From positions 930,001 through 994,000 of the forward strand of contig NW_026705228.1 of assembly GCF_029867415.1 (NCBI RefSeq): 64,000 nucleotides of DNA, in the 5' to 3' direction. The notes under the pieces were generated by a model. That model had not been told where the DNA came from. It saw nothing but the letters and a program-made list of their open reading frames with translations, and did not search any database. This DNA comes from Vicia villosa (taxonomy: Eukaryota; Streptophyta; Magnoliopsida; Fabales; Fabaceae). The translations under genes and the position numbers were made by a program. The stretch's first letter is position 1. Every line of letters begins with the position of its first letter. This document shows, piece after piece, positions 11,513 through 21,423 of this stretch.

Positions 11513-12880
11513 CATGGTATAGTTGGTCTGAGCTCTTAGAGCGATTTCACCGGGAAACCATACTCTATGTCCTAACCTAAACTAGTGGAGATTCTTTGCA
11601 CGAAGCCCAATAGGAGGCTATGGGGAACCTAGTGTTGTACTAAGTTGAACAAGCATATAACATAATCACAAATGTGAACAAGTACAAACAAATATGCACA
11701 AGTACATGAACAGTTATATGAACAGTTATATATGACAAAGTGTGCGTGTATAATGGAGTTTATGAAGGAAATATACCTGTAAGCATGCTCCATTTGTATA
11801 CACAGGGCTCGGGACTCACACTCGGGGAGAGGTCCATTTGAATTTATTCAAAGCTATGTAAACAGGTATTTACAAAAGGGCTTGGGACTTATACCTACAT
11901 GGAGGCCCATGGTATATTTTTGGGAAGATTTAAAGAAACCTTCGTTTTTGGTTTGTCATTCAAAGTTAAAAAACACATTGATTGAGATATGTACAAAAAG
12001 GCGTACGATGAAATACCTAATTTCATGTACTAGAGTGGGTATGTACAAAAGGGGCTTGGGACTTATACCTATGTGGAGGCCCGTGTTTTATTTACAAAAC
12101 ATGGTTGATCGTTTTATTTACAGTCGCGTTGTTTGAAAAACGGTTTGAAAGTTTGTTCTGAAAGAAAGTTTATTTATTTTGAATAAAAAGACTGTGTAAA
12201 AAGAAAAAGGAGTGGGTCTTATACTCTCTAATATTCGAGAGGCCCCTGTTTTATTTTCATAAAACAGGGTGGGTAGTTTTGAAAAAAAGATGTGAGATTT
12301 ATTGTTTTAAAAACAGTTTGAAAAGTATTGTTTTGAAAAAGTTTTCTGTACAAAGAAAAACTGTAAAAGGAAAAAAAGAGTGGGTCTTATACTCTCTAAT
12401 ATTCGAGAGGCCCCACATCGTTTTGAAAATCAATTGATTAATTAAAAGATTTAATCAAAAGTTTCCTTTGAAAATCAAAAAGAAATAGTTTACCGTTTTT
12501 GAAAAGGAATCGGGATCGCTCGTTTTTTTAAAACGATTTGAATTTTGAAAGAAATCAATTTAATCGAGATAAACAAGAAGATTGTCTTCAATTAACACTT
12601 AGATGATTAGGGTTTGCTTCAAAAAATATTTACAAGTGATTAAATTTGAAAATCAAATGAAAAAACAATATTTAAAGTATTTAAAAATACTTAGAAATGT
12701 ATCATTTTAAACCTAATTAAAAATATATCAAATGAATCTTTTTTTGTGATTTTTTTTAACATTGTCAAAATATGTATATTAAATAAAGAGTGTAAAAAAA
12801 ATGAAGTGAAAATAATGAATTTTGATTGGTTAAATGAATGGTTAAAGTTTGTTAAAAAATGAAAGAAAATAGGTTGCAAA

Positions 12881-12966
12881 AAATTGGTTTTGTCTCCAAT
12901 AGGGCTTGAACTCACGCCCTCTCTCTCACCAGCCAAAACACTTGCCAACTGAGCCACGCTTGTGGC
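12881..12966 (-). promoter_or_regulatory. tRNA-like Pol III promoter module inside Ogre-B 3' LTR
   Basis: On the minus strand an A box TGGCTCAGTTGG (12945-12956) and a B box GTTCAAGCC (12904-12912) match the consensus forms TRGCNNAGYNG and GWTCRANNC at every fixed position. They are about 32 nt apart, the normal tRNA spacing. A T6 run follows about 20 nt beyond the B box, as expected of a Pol III terminator. The T-arm and acceptor pairing is poor, so this is not a functional tRNA gene; a SINE- or tRNA-derived insert is more likely. Confidence 0.6.
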
Positions 12967-13910
12967 TTGTAATACATACGCTTCCAGTTCAATATATTTT
13001 AAAACAACAATTTGAATTTTCTGAACCAAAAAAACGCGCCAAGAACACAACCCTAACTGATTTTCAAAATTCTTCAAAACTGTGTTGTTTTGATCGATCA
13101 AAGGGTCTATCTCACTCGGTTTTGGACGAGGAACATGATGATGACCTTTAATTTCATTTATTTTTGCTCTAAGATGATTAATTCTCTGATGAACACGAAG
13201 AACCCTAATTCTGAGATTGATCATGAAATCGTGTATGTGCAAGATAAATAGCAATTGATTGAGGGTTAATGATCCTCATGTGTGCAGAAATGAGATGGTA
13301 TGTTCATATTTCATTCCTGATGCATGATTCATAGAGTTTGAAGTTCAAGTAGCTTACCTTCAAAAACGGCAAAAGTGAGAATCGAATTCTGCAAATGAGA
13401 AGTTCCAGTTGTTGTTTCTTGGTCTGGACAGCATCAATGGACCTTATGGAACATGTTTGAATGCTTGGAACAATTTGAATTCATTTGAGCAAGTTCATGG
13501 AACCCGATCTGCAGAGCTATGGTGTGAGGATCAAATTTGATGATTTTGATGTTTCAGATCATGGATGATGATTGGGATAGTTCATATATGGTACATGGAT
13601 GGTGTTTGGATGATTAACTTGGTCAGAAATGAGCTTAAATGAAAATTGGCATGATAAGTCTCATGTTATGCATATTTGGAAAGTGAGGTAGTGATTTTGA
13701 GTTTTAGGTGTTTTTGGGGTGTATGGATGGTTCAAACAAGTTTCAAATGATGTTTGTGGTTTGTGGGAAGCATCACTTTGGTCAGAAATTCAAGGGTTTG
13801 GAGGTTGAGCATTTTACCTCTTTGAAACTTAAGAAACTTGCATTCTAAGAAAGAAAGAGAAAGCCTATAATTTGTGAGACTTTGGTGTGAATTTGGAAGT
13901 GATTTGCACC

Positions 13911-13920
13911 TCTATTTATA
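13911..13920 (-). promoter_or_regulatory. TATA box in Ogre-B 3' LTR
   Basis: The minus strand reads TATAAATAGA, a near-perfect plant TATA box. Transcription would run left, with R and U5 covering most of 10403-13880. The functional copy is the one in the 5' LTR at 31553-31562. Confidence 0.65.
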
Positions 13921-15657
13921 GGCCAAGGATTCTGAACTCCAAGCTTTGCAAGTTGATCAAAGTTTGATGATTTGGCTTAAGAGATAAAAAGGAATCTTTT
14001 ACATTTAATGCAAAATGGTTAAAGTGACCAAACCATGGTTAAAACTCAAGCTTCTTATCCTCTTCCATTCTGATCTCAAATCAGAGAAAATATCTTCAAT
14101 TATTGCCTCTTTGCATCATTGCTTGGATTATAGGTCATGTAGTCTTGAAACTTAGTGAAAAATGGTGAAAATTCAAGTGAAAATGATCACTAAATGCATA
14201 ATTCAAAACCATAGCTACACTCCATATTTTTTCATGCTCTTGGACATTTTGGAAATCTCATATTACACACTTCAAAACCCTAGTTGAAAGTTTCTTCAAG
14301 ATCCTTAAGGAAGTGGGTGAAAAAGATCCATGAACTTTGAGAAAAATGAAGTTTTAAGTGAAGTTTTCAAAAAGTACCAACTTTGAAGCTTCATATCTCT
14401 TAAATGGTTGATCTTATGGAAAAAATTTATATGTGTCAAAGTTGTTTATTGGATCAAAATCTACAACTTTCATGTTGGAAGTTTTTTTCAGTTTGTAGGT
14501 GAAATTTTGAGAAATTCCCTTCCAAAGTTTGGAAAAAACCATGAAAAACACTTAGAAAAATTTTCTAAGTATGAAAGTCAAACTTTTGACTTTTTGATTC
14601 TTGATTGATTTTCTTGATTTTTCTTGATCAAATGACTTCTCATATCATATATTGATGATTTAAAACTTCAAAAGTCATGGTTGACCAAAATTCCCCAAAA
14701 GTCAATGGTGATCTTGTACAGTTGACTTTTTCAGACGAATCGCGTTTCTGGAGATTTCAAATGAAACAGGCTATCCTCACCATATGAATGGTATGAATGG
14801 ATCATATTGAGGCTTTAGAGGATATTGAGCCATGGTTTGAGTTGTGGCACCATGTCCTGATTAAAAAGTCAGTTGTTCAGTGAATTAGGTCAAAAAACCC
14901 TAATTGTCGACCTGATGAAATTGATGACTGTAGGTCTTGAATTGAGATGCAATTTCCATGGGATATTGTCATAGGGATTATTTGAGGATGATTGAAACCT
15001 TTGATTGACTTCCTGGGGGTTTTTATGGTTTCCCAAATGTGATCCCTGATTTCAGTCCCTGATAGTTCAAAACCCTGATCTGAGGATTTGTCTGATCAAT
15101 CTTTGTGTAGGAGATGTTATGAGCCAATGGATTAGGTCAAAATGATGCACTTGAGGTCTTGATATCATGTCCCAAGCCATTAGGTCAAATTCTGAGCAAA
15201 AGTCAAGAGTATGCTATCTTCAGTCAAAACCCTAATTCAGTCGATTCAGAGCCTTTGAGCTTGTTGAAATGAATCTCTGAGGAACAAATGTTGATTGTTG
15301 ATGAAGATGAATCATTTGAAATGAAGGGAGAACAAAACCCTAATTGATTATTACTTGTACTGATGAGTGATTTCCTGATTAAATCCTGCTGAGTCACAAG
15401 TAGCAAACACAAGCTATGCAATTTGTTAGAGATGCAAATGATGCATATGCAGATGATATGAGGTGGTATCTTAGGTCAAAAATTGGGGTATGACAGATGC
15501 CCCTATTTAAGTTTCTTCAACCTGAGACATGAAGATTGAAAATCTTCGTTTTGATAGGGTGGAAGAGACTTAAATATCAGAAGACGCAAATTTTGGACCT
15601 AAGATACCAAAATTGCGAATGATGCAAGGATATCTTTACCGAGGGATATCAAGAACT

Positions 15658-15671
15658 GACTCCGCTGGGGA
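15658..15671 (+). other. 14-bp tRNA-Arg primer-site-like segment
   Basis: GACTCCGCTGGGGA equals the complement of the 3' part of plant tRNA-Arg(ACG) without its last four bases. It is on the strand opposite to the PBS, so the element RNA here has the tRNA sequence itself and could pair with the element's own PBS region. Confidence 0.5.
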
Positions 15672-15798
15672 AAAGAGATCGGGGAAGGATGTCCCAATCC
15701 GTTTTAGGAAGAGAATCCGTTTTGTTCGGGAAAGCAAGTGTATGCTTCGCCTGGGAATGATAGCTTTGTAAGAAAAGCTTACCTATTGACATTATCGA

Positions 15799-16098
15799 CT
15801 ATCTGCATGGGGATAGACTTGTTTAATAATGCGAAGGTGAAAGGTATGAAACTGTATTACCGACTATCAGCATGGTGATAGACTTGACAAGGTAAAAAAG
15901 TTTCAAAGGTTTGGTTAATATTACCGACTATCAGCCTTGTGATAGACATGTTAAATAATATAACCAGAACAAAAGGTTACCGACTACCAGCCTCGTGATA
16001 GCGGTTTTGAAGACATGATCAATTATCAGCCGAGTGATAAAATGATCTTGGAGACTTTGCTAGGGGAATTACTGGTTATTCAGCCTTGTGAACAGTAA
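15799..16098 (-). repeat. Six-hairpin array in Ogre-B 3' region
   Basis: Arms and positions: CTATC/GATAG (15799-15816), CTATCA/TGATAG (15864-15881), CTATCA/TGATAG (15928-15945), CTACCA/TGATAG with one mismatch (15984-16001), TTATCA/TGATAA (16023-16040), and a longer TTACTG/CAGTAA stem with inner TTCA/TGAA (16069-16098). The loops are GCATGG, GCCTTG, GCCTCG or GCCGAG, the same loop class as in the LTR array. Confidence 0.7.
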
Positions 16099-17395
16099 TA
16101 AGGCCCTGATTGTCAAATGGTCTTCAGGATTGATTTCCTTGAGAGGAAAAAGCTTTTGAAAGAGACATAAACTGCTTAGATGATAAGGCTATTGCTTATT
16201 GTCTGTTTTTCACGACTCTATTTGAGGAATCGGAATTTGAATCTTTGGACCTAAGAAATAGTCAAACAAGACTTTGTACCCATGAGGAATGAACTCAACT
16301 GGGGATTTTCTCCTTTGTTTTGAGAGGAGAAACTAAAGCAACCTTCTTCTACGAGGAATGATCTCAGTGGGGAACTGGAGAAAGAATATGTTCTTTTCTG
16401 CTTATGGGTGGCGACCTACTTGGAGAGATGACACGCCCATATTTGTTTCTTTTTCTTCTTTTTTTCTTTTTTTCTTTTTTTTTGGGATAGATATATCCTA
16501 AACAAGTGATTTTAAAGCATACACTGAAAAATGCAAGAATGCATAAATGATGCAAATATGTATGAATGATGAATGTCATGAATGTAGCATGCATACTGAC
16601 GATACTGACAGACAGAGGAGTATATACTGGAGAAGGACCGACGTCGCAATACAACCAGATACTTGGCAAATGTTTTTCAACACGGTGTAGATAACACAGG
16701 TGATGAATGGTGTTGCGTGCTTTAAACTTCTCTGGGGAAGATGAGCATCTTTTCTCATTGAGATGAAAGAACCTCTTCACTGGAGATTGGAGATCTTCTT
16801 CATTGGGGATAAAAGACCTTCTTCACTGGGGATAGAAGAGCTTCTTATCCGAGAGGGGTAATTGCTTCAAGAATTCTTTTCTGGGACAAGAATACCGTTG
16901 TCTCAACAATTTTTTCGGGAGAATCCTTTTTGTTCATCCTATGGAGACGACTGCTGATGTTCCTTCCGTTGTTCACAACTCAAAGGAAAATTTCGCTTTT
17001 ATTTTGAAAAAGAAAAGTGAAGTAAATTCATTTAAAACTTATTTTTTTCTTTTTTTCAAAAACGAATAACACAATTAAAGCGTCATTTCGCAAGCTAAAA
17101 GAAATTAGAGATTGCAAACGAATGGGCACAAGGCTCAAATTTATTTAATAGGATGGTAATCAGCTAAAGGCGTGATTCCATGGAGTATTTACAAAAGTTG
17201 GAAATGGTAATTATGCGGAAAAGGCTACATTGAAAACAATAACCACTATTCCCCCTAACAACTTTGAGTTCCAACTGTGCTTGTCGCTTCAGATTGGCGA
17301 TGATTTGATCGAAGATCCTTTGATGAAGTACAGACTTTTCAGGTGACGAAGTATGGACTGATGCAGTTACTTTGTCATGAATCCCTAATTTTTGC

Positions 17396-17544
17396 CTAGA
17401 TTGCCCCTTCAGGTTTTCAATCTACCAGGATGAATTTTTTTCTGTTTATTGTCTCTAATTTTTGCCTGGACCGCCCTTTCGGGTTTTCAGTCCACCGAGA
17501 CGCTCATTTTTGCCTAAGTCGCCCTTTGCGGGTTTTCGACTTAC
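17396..17544 (-). ncRNA. Three tandem covarying stem-loops just after Ogre-B pol stop
   Basis: Copy 1 pairs TAGATTG (17397-17403) with CAATCTA (17418-17424). Copy 2 pairs TGGAC (17467-17471) with GTCCA (17490-17494), with one mismatch and one further G-C pair. Copy 3 pairs TAAGTCG (17515-17521) with CGACTTA (17537-17543). All share an inner CCC/GGG-type stem and a one-sided TTTT bulge, and each is preceded by TTTTGCC. The stems differ in sequence but keep pairing. They lie 24-170 nt beyond the pol stop in the transcript. Confidence 0.7.
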
Positions 17545-17566
17545 CGAGCTGTTCTTTTATTCTTTT

Positions 17567-20500
17567 TTAGACAAAGTATTTCTTGACTGCATCAGCATTC
17601 ACAGGATGTGGGAGTTCATCCCCATCCATGGTTGTAAGAATCATGGCGCCGCCAGAAAATGTTCTTTTGACAACATACGGGCCTTCGTAATTAGGAGACC
17701 ATTTGCCCCTAGAATCTGGTTGAAAAGACAAGATCTTTTTAAGCACGAGGTCGCCTTCTTGAAATTCACGAGGTCGAACCTTTTTGTTGAAAGCTTGTTT
17801 CATCCTTGCTTGGTATAACTGTCCATGGCATAGAGCAGTCATACGTTTTTCTTCGATTAAGTTCAACTGATCGTATCTACTTTGACACCATTCAGCTTCT
17901 GATAACTTAGTCTCCATGAGGACTCTCATTGATGGTATTTCAACTTCTACGGGGAGCACAGCTTCCATGCCGTATACTAGAGAAAAGGGAGTTGCCCCTG
18001 TTGAAGTACGCACTGAAGTACGGTACCCATGTAAGGCAAATGGCAGCATTTCGTGCCAGTCTTTGTAAGTGACGACCATTTTCTGGACGATCTTCTTAAT
18101 GTTCTTGTTAGCAGCTTCAACGGCGCCGTTCATTTTTGGTCTGTAAGGAGAAGAGTTATGATGCTCAATCTTGAATTCCTTACACAATTCTTTCATCATC
18201 TTGTTATTCAGGTTTGAACCATTGTCAGTAATGATCTTGCTGGGAATACCATATCGGCAAATGATGTTATTCTTGATAAACCTCACAACCACTTGTCTTG
18301 TAACATAGGCATAAGATGCTGCTTCGACCCATTTGGTGAAGTAATCAATTGCTACTAAGATGAAACGATGACCGTTTGAAGCTTTCGGTTCGATCATTCC
18401 AATCATGTCGATACCCCACATGGAAAAAGGCCATGGAGATGAGAGAACGTTGAGTAGAGTCGGTGGCACATGGATCTTATCTGCGTAGATCTGGCACTTG
18501 TGACATTTCTTCACGTGTTTGTAACAATCAGATTCCATTGTCAACCAATAGTATCCTGCTCTTAAGATCTTTTTGGACATCGCATGCCCATTTGAATGAG
18601 TTCCAAAGGACCCTTCATGCACTTCATGCATTAACATGTCTGCTTCGTGTCTGTCCACGCATCTGAGCAAAACCATGTCGAAATTTCTTTTGTATAGCAC
18701 ATCTCCGTTCAGGAAGAAACTGCCAGAAAGTCTCCTTAGAGTTTTCTTATCTTTGTTTGATGCCCCAAGCGGGTACTCTTGAGTTTGAAGGAAGCGTTTG
18801 ATGTCGTGGAACCACGGTTTATCATCGATGACGGCTTCAGTTGCAAACACATAGGCGGGCCTTTCAAGGCGCGAAATTCTGACTTTAGGCACATCATTCC
18901 AGTGATTGACTTTGAACATGGAAGATAGAGTAGCCAAGGCGTCTGCCATTCGATTCTGATCTCGAGGTATATGATGCAATTCAACCTTGTTGAAGAAAGT
19001 CAACAGACGTCTTGCATAATCTCTGTAAGGAATCAAGCCAGGGTGGTAAGTTTCCCACTTGTCTTTGATTTGGTTGATCACGAGAGCGGAATCTCCATAT
19101 ATGTCAAGGATCTTGATCCTTAAGTCAATGGCTTCTTCGAGACCCATGATACAAGCTTCATATTCTGCGATGTTGTTGGTACAATCAAATAGCAGTCTGG
19201 CGGAGAACGGGATATGAGTACCCTTGGGAGTGATGATGATTGCCCCAATTCCATTGCCAAAAGCGTTTACTGCTCCGTCGAAAATTAGGCCCCATCTTGA
19301 TCCAGGCTCAGGACCTTCTTCAGGTAATGGTTCGTCACAATCTTTCATCTTCAAGTACAAGACATCTTCATCAGGAAAGTCAAACTTGAGAGATTGATAT
19401 TCATTAATTGGTTGATGCGCCAAATGATCGGCGAGAATGCTTCCTTTGACCGCTTTTTGAGCACGGTACTCAATGTCATACTCAGATAACAACATTTGCC
19501 ATCGGGCAATCCTTCCTGTTAAAGCAGGTTTTTCAAAGACATACTTGATCGGATCCATTTTGGAGATTAACCAAGTAGTATTGTTAATCATGTATTGGCG
19601 GAGACGTTTTGAAGCCCAAGCCAAAGCACAACACGTTTTTTCGAGCATGGAGTAACGAGACTCACAGTCTGTGAATTTCTTACTCAAGTAATAGATGGCA
19701 TGCTCCTTCTTACCGGTTTCATCTTGTTGTCCAAGCATACAACCCATGGATTCTTCTAACACAGTAAGGTACATGATTAACGGTCTTCCTTCAACTGGAG
19801 GAATCAATATTGGTGGTTCTAACAGGTACTCTTTGATACTGTCGAACGCTTTCTGGCAATCTTCAGTCCATACAACCCCTTGATCTTTGCGGAGAAGCTT
19901 GAAAATTGGCCCACATGTAGCAGTCATTTGAGAGATAAATCTGGAGATGTAATTCAATCGTCCGAGAAATCCTCTTACTTGTTTTTCAGTCTTTGGTGCA
20001 GGCATCTCTTGAATAGCTCTGACTTTGTCGGGATCTACTTCAATACCTCTTTGGCTGACAATGAAACCCAAAAGTTTTCCAGATCTAACCCAAAAAGTAC
20101 ATTTGTTAGGATTCAAGCGAAGCTGATATTTCCTTAGTCGTTGAAACAACTTCAAAAGGTATTCAATATGTTCTTCTTCTGTGCTGGACTTGGCTATCAT
20201 GTCGTCCACATAGACTTCAATTTCTTTATGCATCATGTCATGAAAGAGAGTGGTCATTGCCCTTTGGTAAGTTGCACCTGCGTTCTTTAATCCAAACGGC
20301 ATCACTTTGTAGCAAAAGGTACCCCATGGGGTGATGAAAGATGTCTTCTCCATGTCTTCAGGAGCCATCTTGATCTGATTATAACCGGAGAACCCATCCA
20401 TGAAGGAAAAGACGTTGAACTTAGCGGTGTTATCAACCAGCATGTCGATATGCGGTAATGGAAAGTCATCTTTTGGACTGGCCTTATTCAGGTCACGGTA

Positions 20501-21032
20501 GTCAACACACATTCTGACTTTGCCATCTTTCTTCGGAACTGGCACTATGTTGGCCAACCATTGAGGATACTCAGAGGTGACAAGAAAACCTGCGTCGAGC
20601 TGTTTCTGAACTTCTACTTTAATCTTGTTAGCCATATCAGGGTGAGTCCTTCGCAATTTCTGCTTAACCGGCGGACATTCTGGCTTCAATGGCAAGTAAT
20701 GCTGAACAATATTGGTATCCAACCCAGGCATGTCTTGGTAGGACCAGGCAAACACGTCAACATATTCTTTGAGAAGGTCTGTCAACTTACTCTTGATATC
20801 AGCATCAAGCAGTGATCCAATGGTCACTTCTTTTTTGTCTTCTTCAGAACCCAAGTTGATTTTTTCTAAAGGCTCTTTGTGAGGCAGAATGGCTCTTTCC
20901 TCGTGCTTAAGTAACCGAGAGATCTCGTCCGGAATCTCCTCTTCTTCCTCTTCTTCGGCTTCGAACACAGGAAACTCAAAGTTGGGAGAGGGCATAGGGT
21001 TATTGCATTCAATGGGTTTATCAATAGTAAAT
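17567..21032 (-). CDS. pol: Ogre-B pol: RT, RNase H, second RNase H, integrase (exon 2)
   Basis: An open frame of about 1155 codons follows the predicted acceptor. The RT active site YVDD is at 20201-20212 (about residue 277 counting from the ATG at 21040). A Ty3-type RNase H follows around residues 425-545, then a second RNase H (FDGAVNAFGNG, about 585-715), a Tat/Ogre lineage hallmark. The integrase has its zinc-binding part (CHKCQIYADK), the catalytic D, D and E segments (AIDYFTKWVEA, TDNGSNLNN, MNGAVEAANK) and a C-terminal tail ending KKYFV. No frameshift or stop is visible. The ATG at 21040 spans the acceptor, so the natural product is probably the spliced gag-pro-pol fusion. It synthesises the cDNA and inserts it. 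Confidence 0.95.
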
Positions 21033-21423
21033 CTGCACATGTGATTTATATCTATTTTAGAAAATTAATGAATGCAAGAGTGTATGCAGATTTTTTTTTT
21101 TTTTTTTTTTTTTTTTGAGAAAAGTTTTTATTTTTTATTTTTTTTTATTTTGGGTTTTTTAGGATTACCATTTCCAGAAAAAAAAAGCAAAAAATAAAAC
21201 ATATAATGTAGGGAATTCAAAATGACGCTTTATTTATGATTCATTTTTGAAACAAAGCCCTAAACACAAACTCATTTGTCTTGGGCAGGACAAAGAGGGA
21301 AACTTTTAAAAACAAAGCCCTATACACAAAGTTATTTGGGCGGAACATTTAAAAGCAAAGCCCTATAAAACATCTCTCTGCTTTGGGCAAGGCAGGAGGT
21401 CAAAATAACAGCAAGGTGATTAC
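21033..21423 (-). other. Predicted intron between gag-pro and pol of Ogre-B (391 bp)
   Basis: The donor AAA|GTAATC (GT at 21423-21422) contains the gag-pro stop TAA. The acceptor is TGTGCAG|A (AG at 21034-21033). Splicing joins the two frames in phase 2, although unspliced they are in different frames. The intron holds a 26-base T run (21091-21116), A26 in the transcript. The same phase and layout occur in Ogre-A. Confidence 0.8.

Larger units (their letters stand above)
10403..15495 (-). repeat. Ogre-B 3' LTR (5093 bp)
   Basis: It matches 28045-33137 base for base at a constant offset of 17642, with four substitutions noticed and no length change. It holds direct-repeat arrays (mini-hairpins at 11028-11231, 50-bp repeats around 11343-11512, paired copies of the GGCTTGGGACTTATACC and GGGTCTTATACTCTC blocks at 11879-12420), a tRNA-like Pol III module (12881-12966) and a TATA box (13911-13920). 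Small ORFs in it, such as 12691-13254, have no family resemblance and are not called. Confidence 0.95.
15496..17566 (-). other. Ogre-B 3' noncoding region with polypurine tract
   Basis: This lies between the pol stop (17567-17569) and the 3' LTR. Next to the LTR, the transcript reads AAATAGGGGCATC (15496-15508), the likely polypurine tract. It also carries six hairpins at 15799-16098, CTGGGGA motifs, a tRNA-Arg-like 14-mer at 15658-15671, a pyrimidine tract at 16442-16484 and three stem-loops at 17396-17544. No coding region is supported; the small ORF at 16364-16780 is low-complexity. Confidence 0.75.

Noticed and set aside
12889..12966. A functional tRNA gene in the Ogre-B LTR
   Set aside because: A and B boxes are good, but the T-stem and acceptor arms do not pair, and no clear anticodon arm can be drawn.
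12691..13254. 187-codon minus-strand ORF in the Ogre-B LTR (also 30333-30896)
   Set aside because: It overlaps the tRNA-like module, is Phe/Ile/Asn-rich low-complexity sequence and shows no family resemblance; its identity in both LTRs only reflects the young age of the element.
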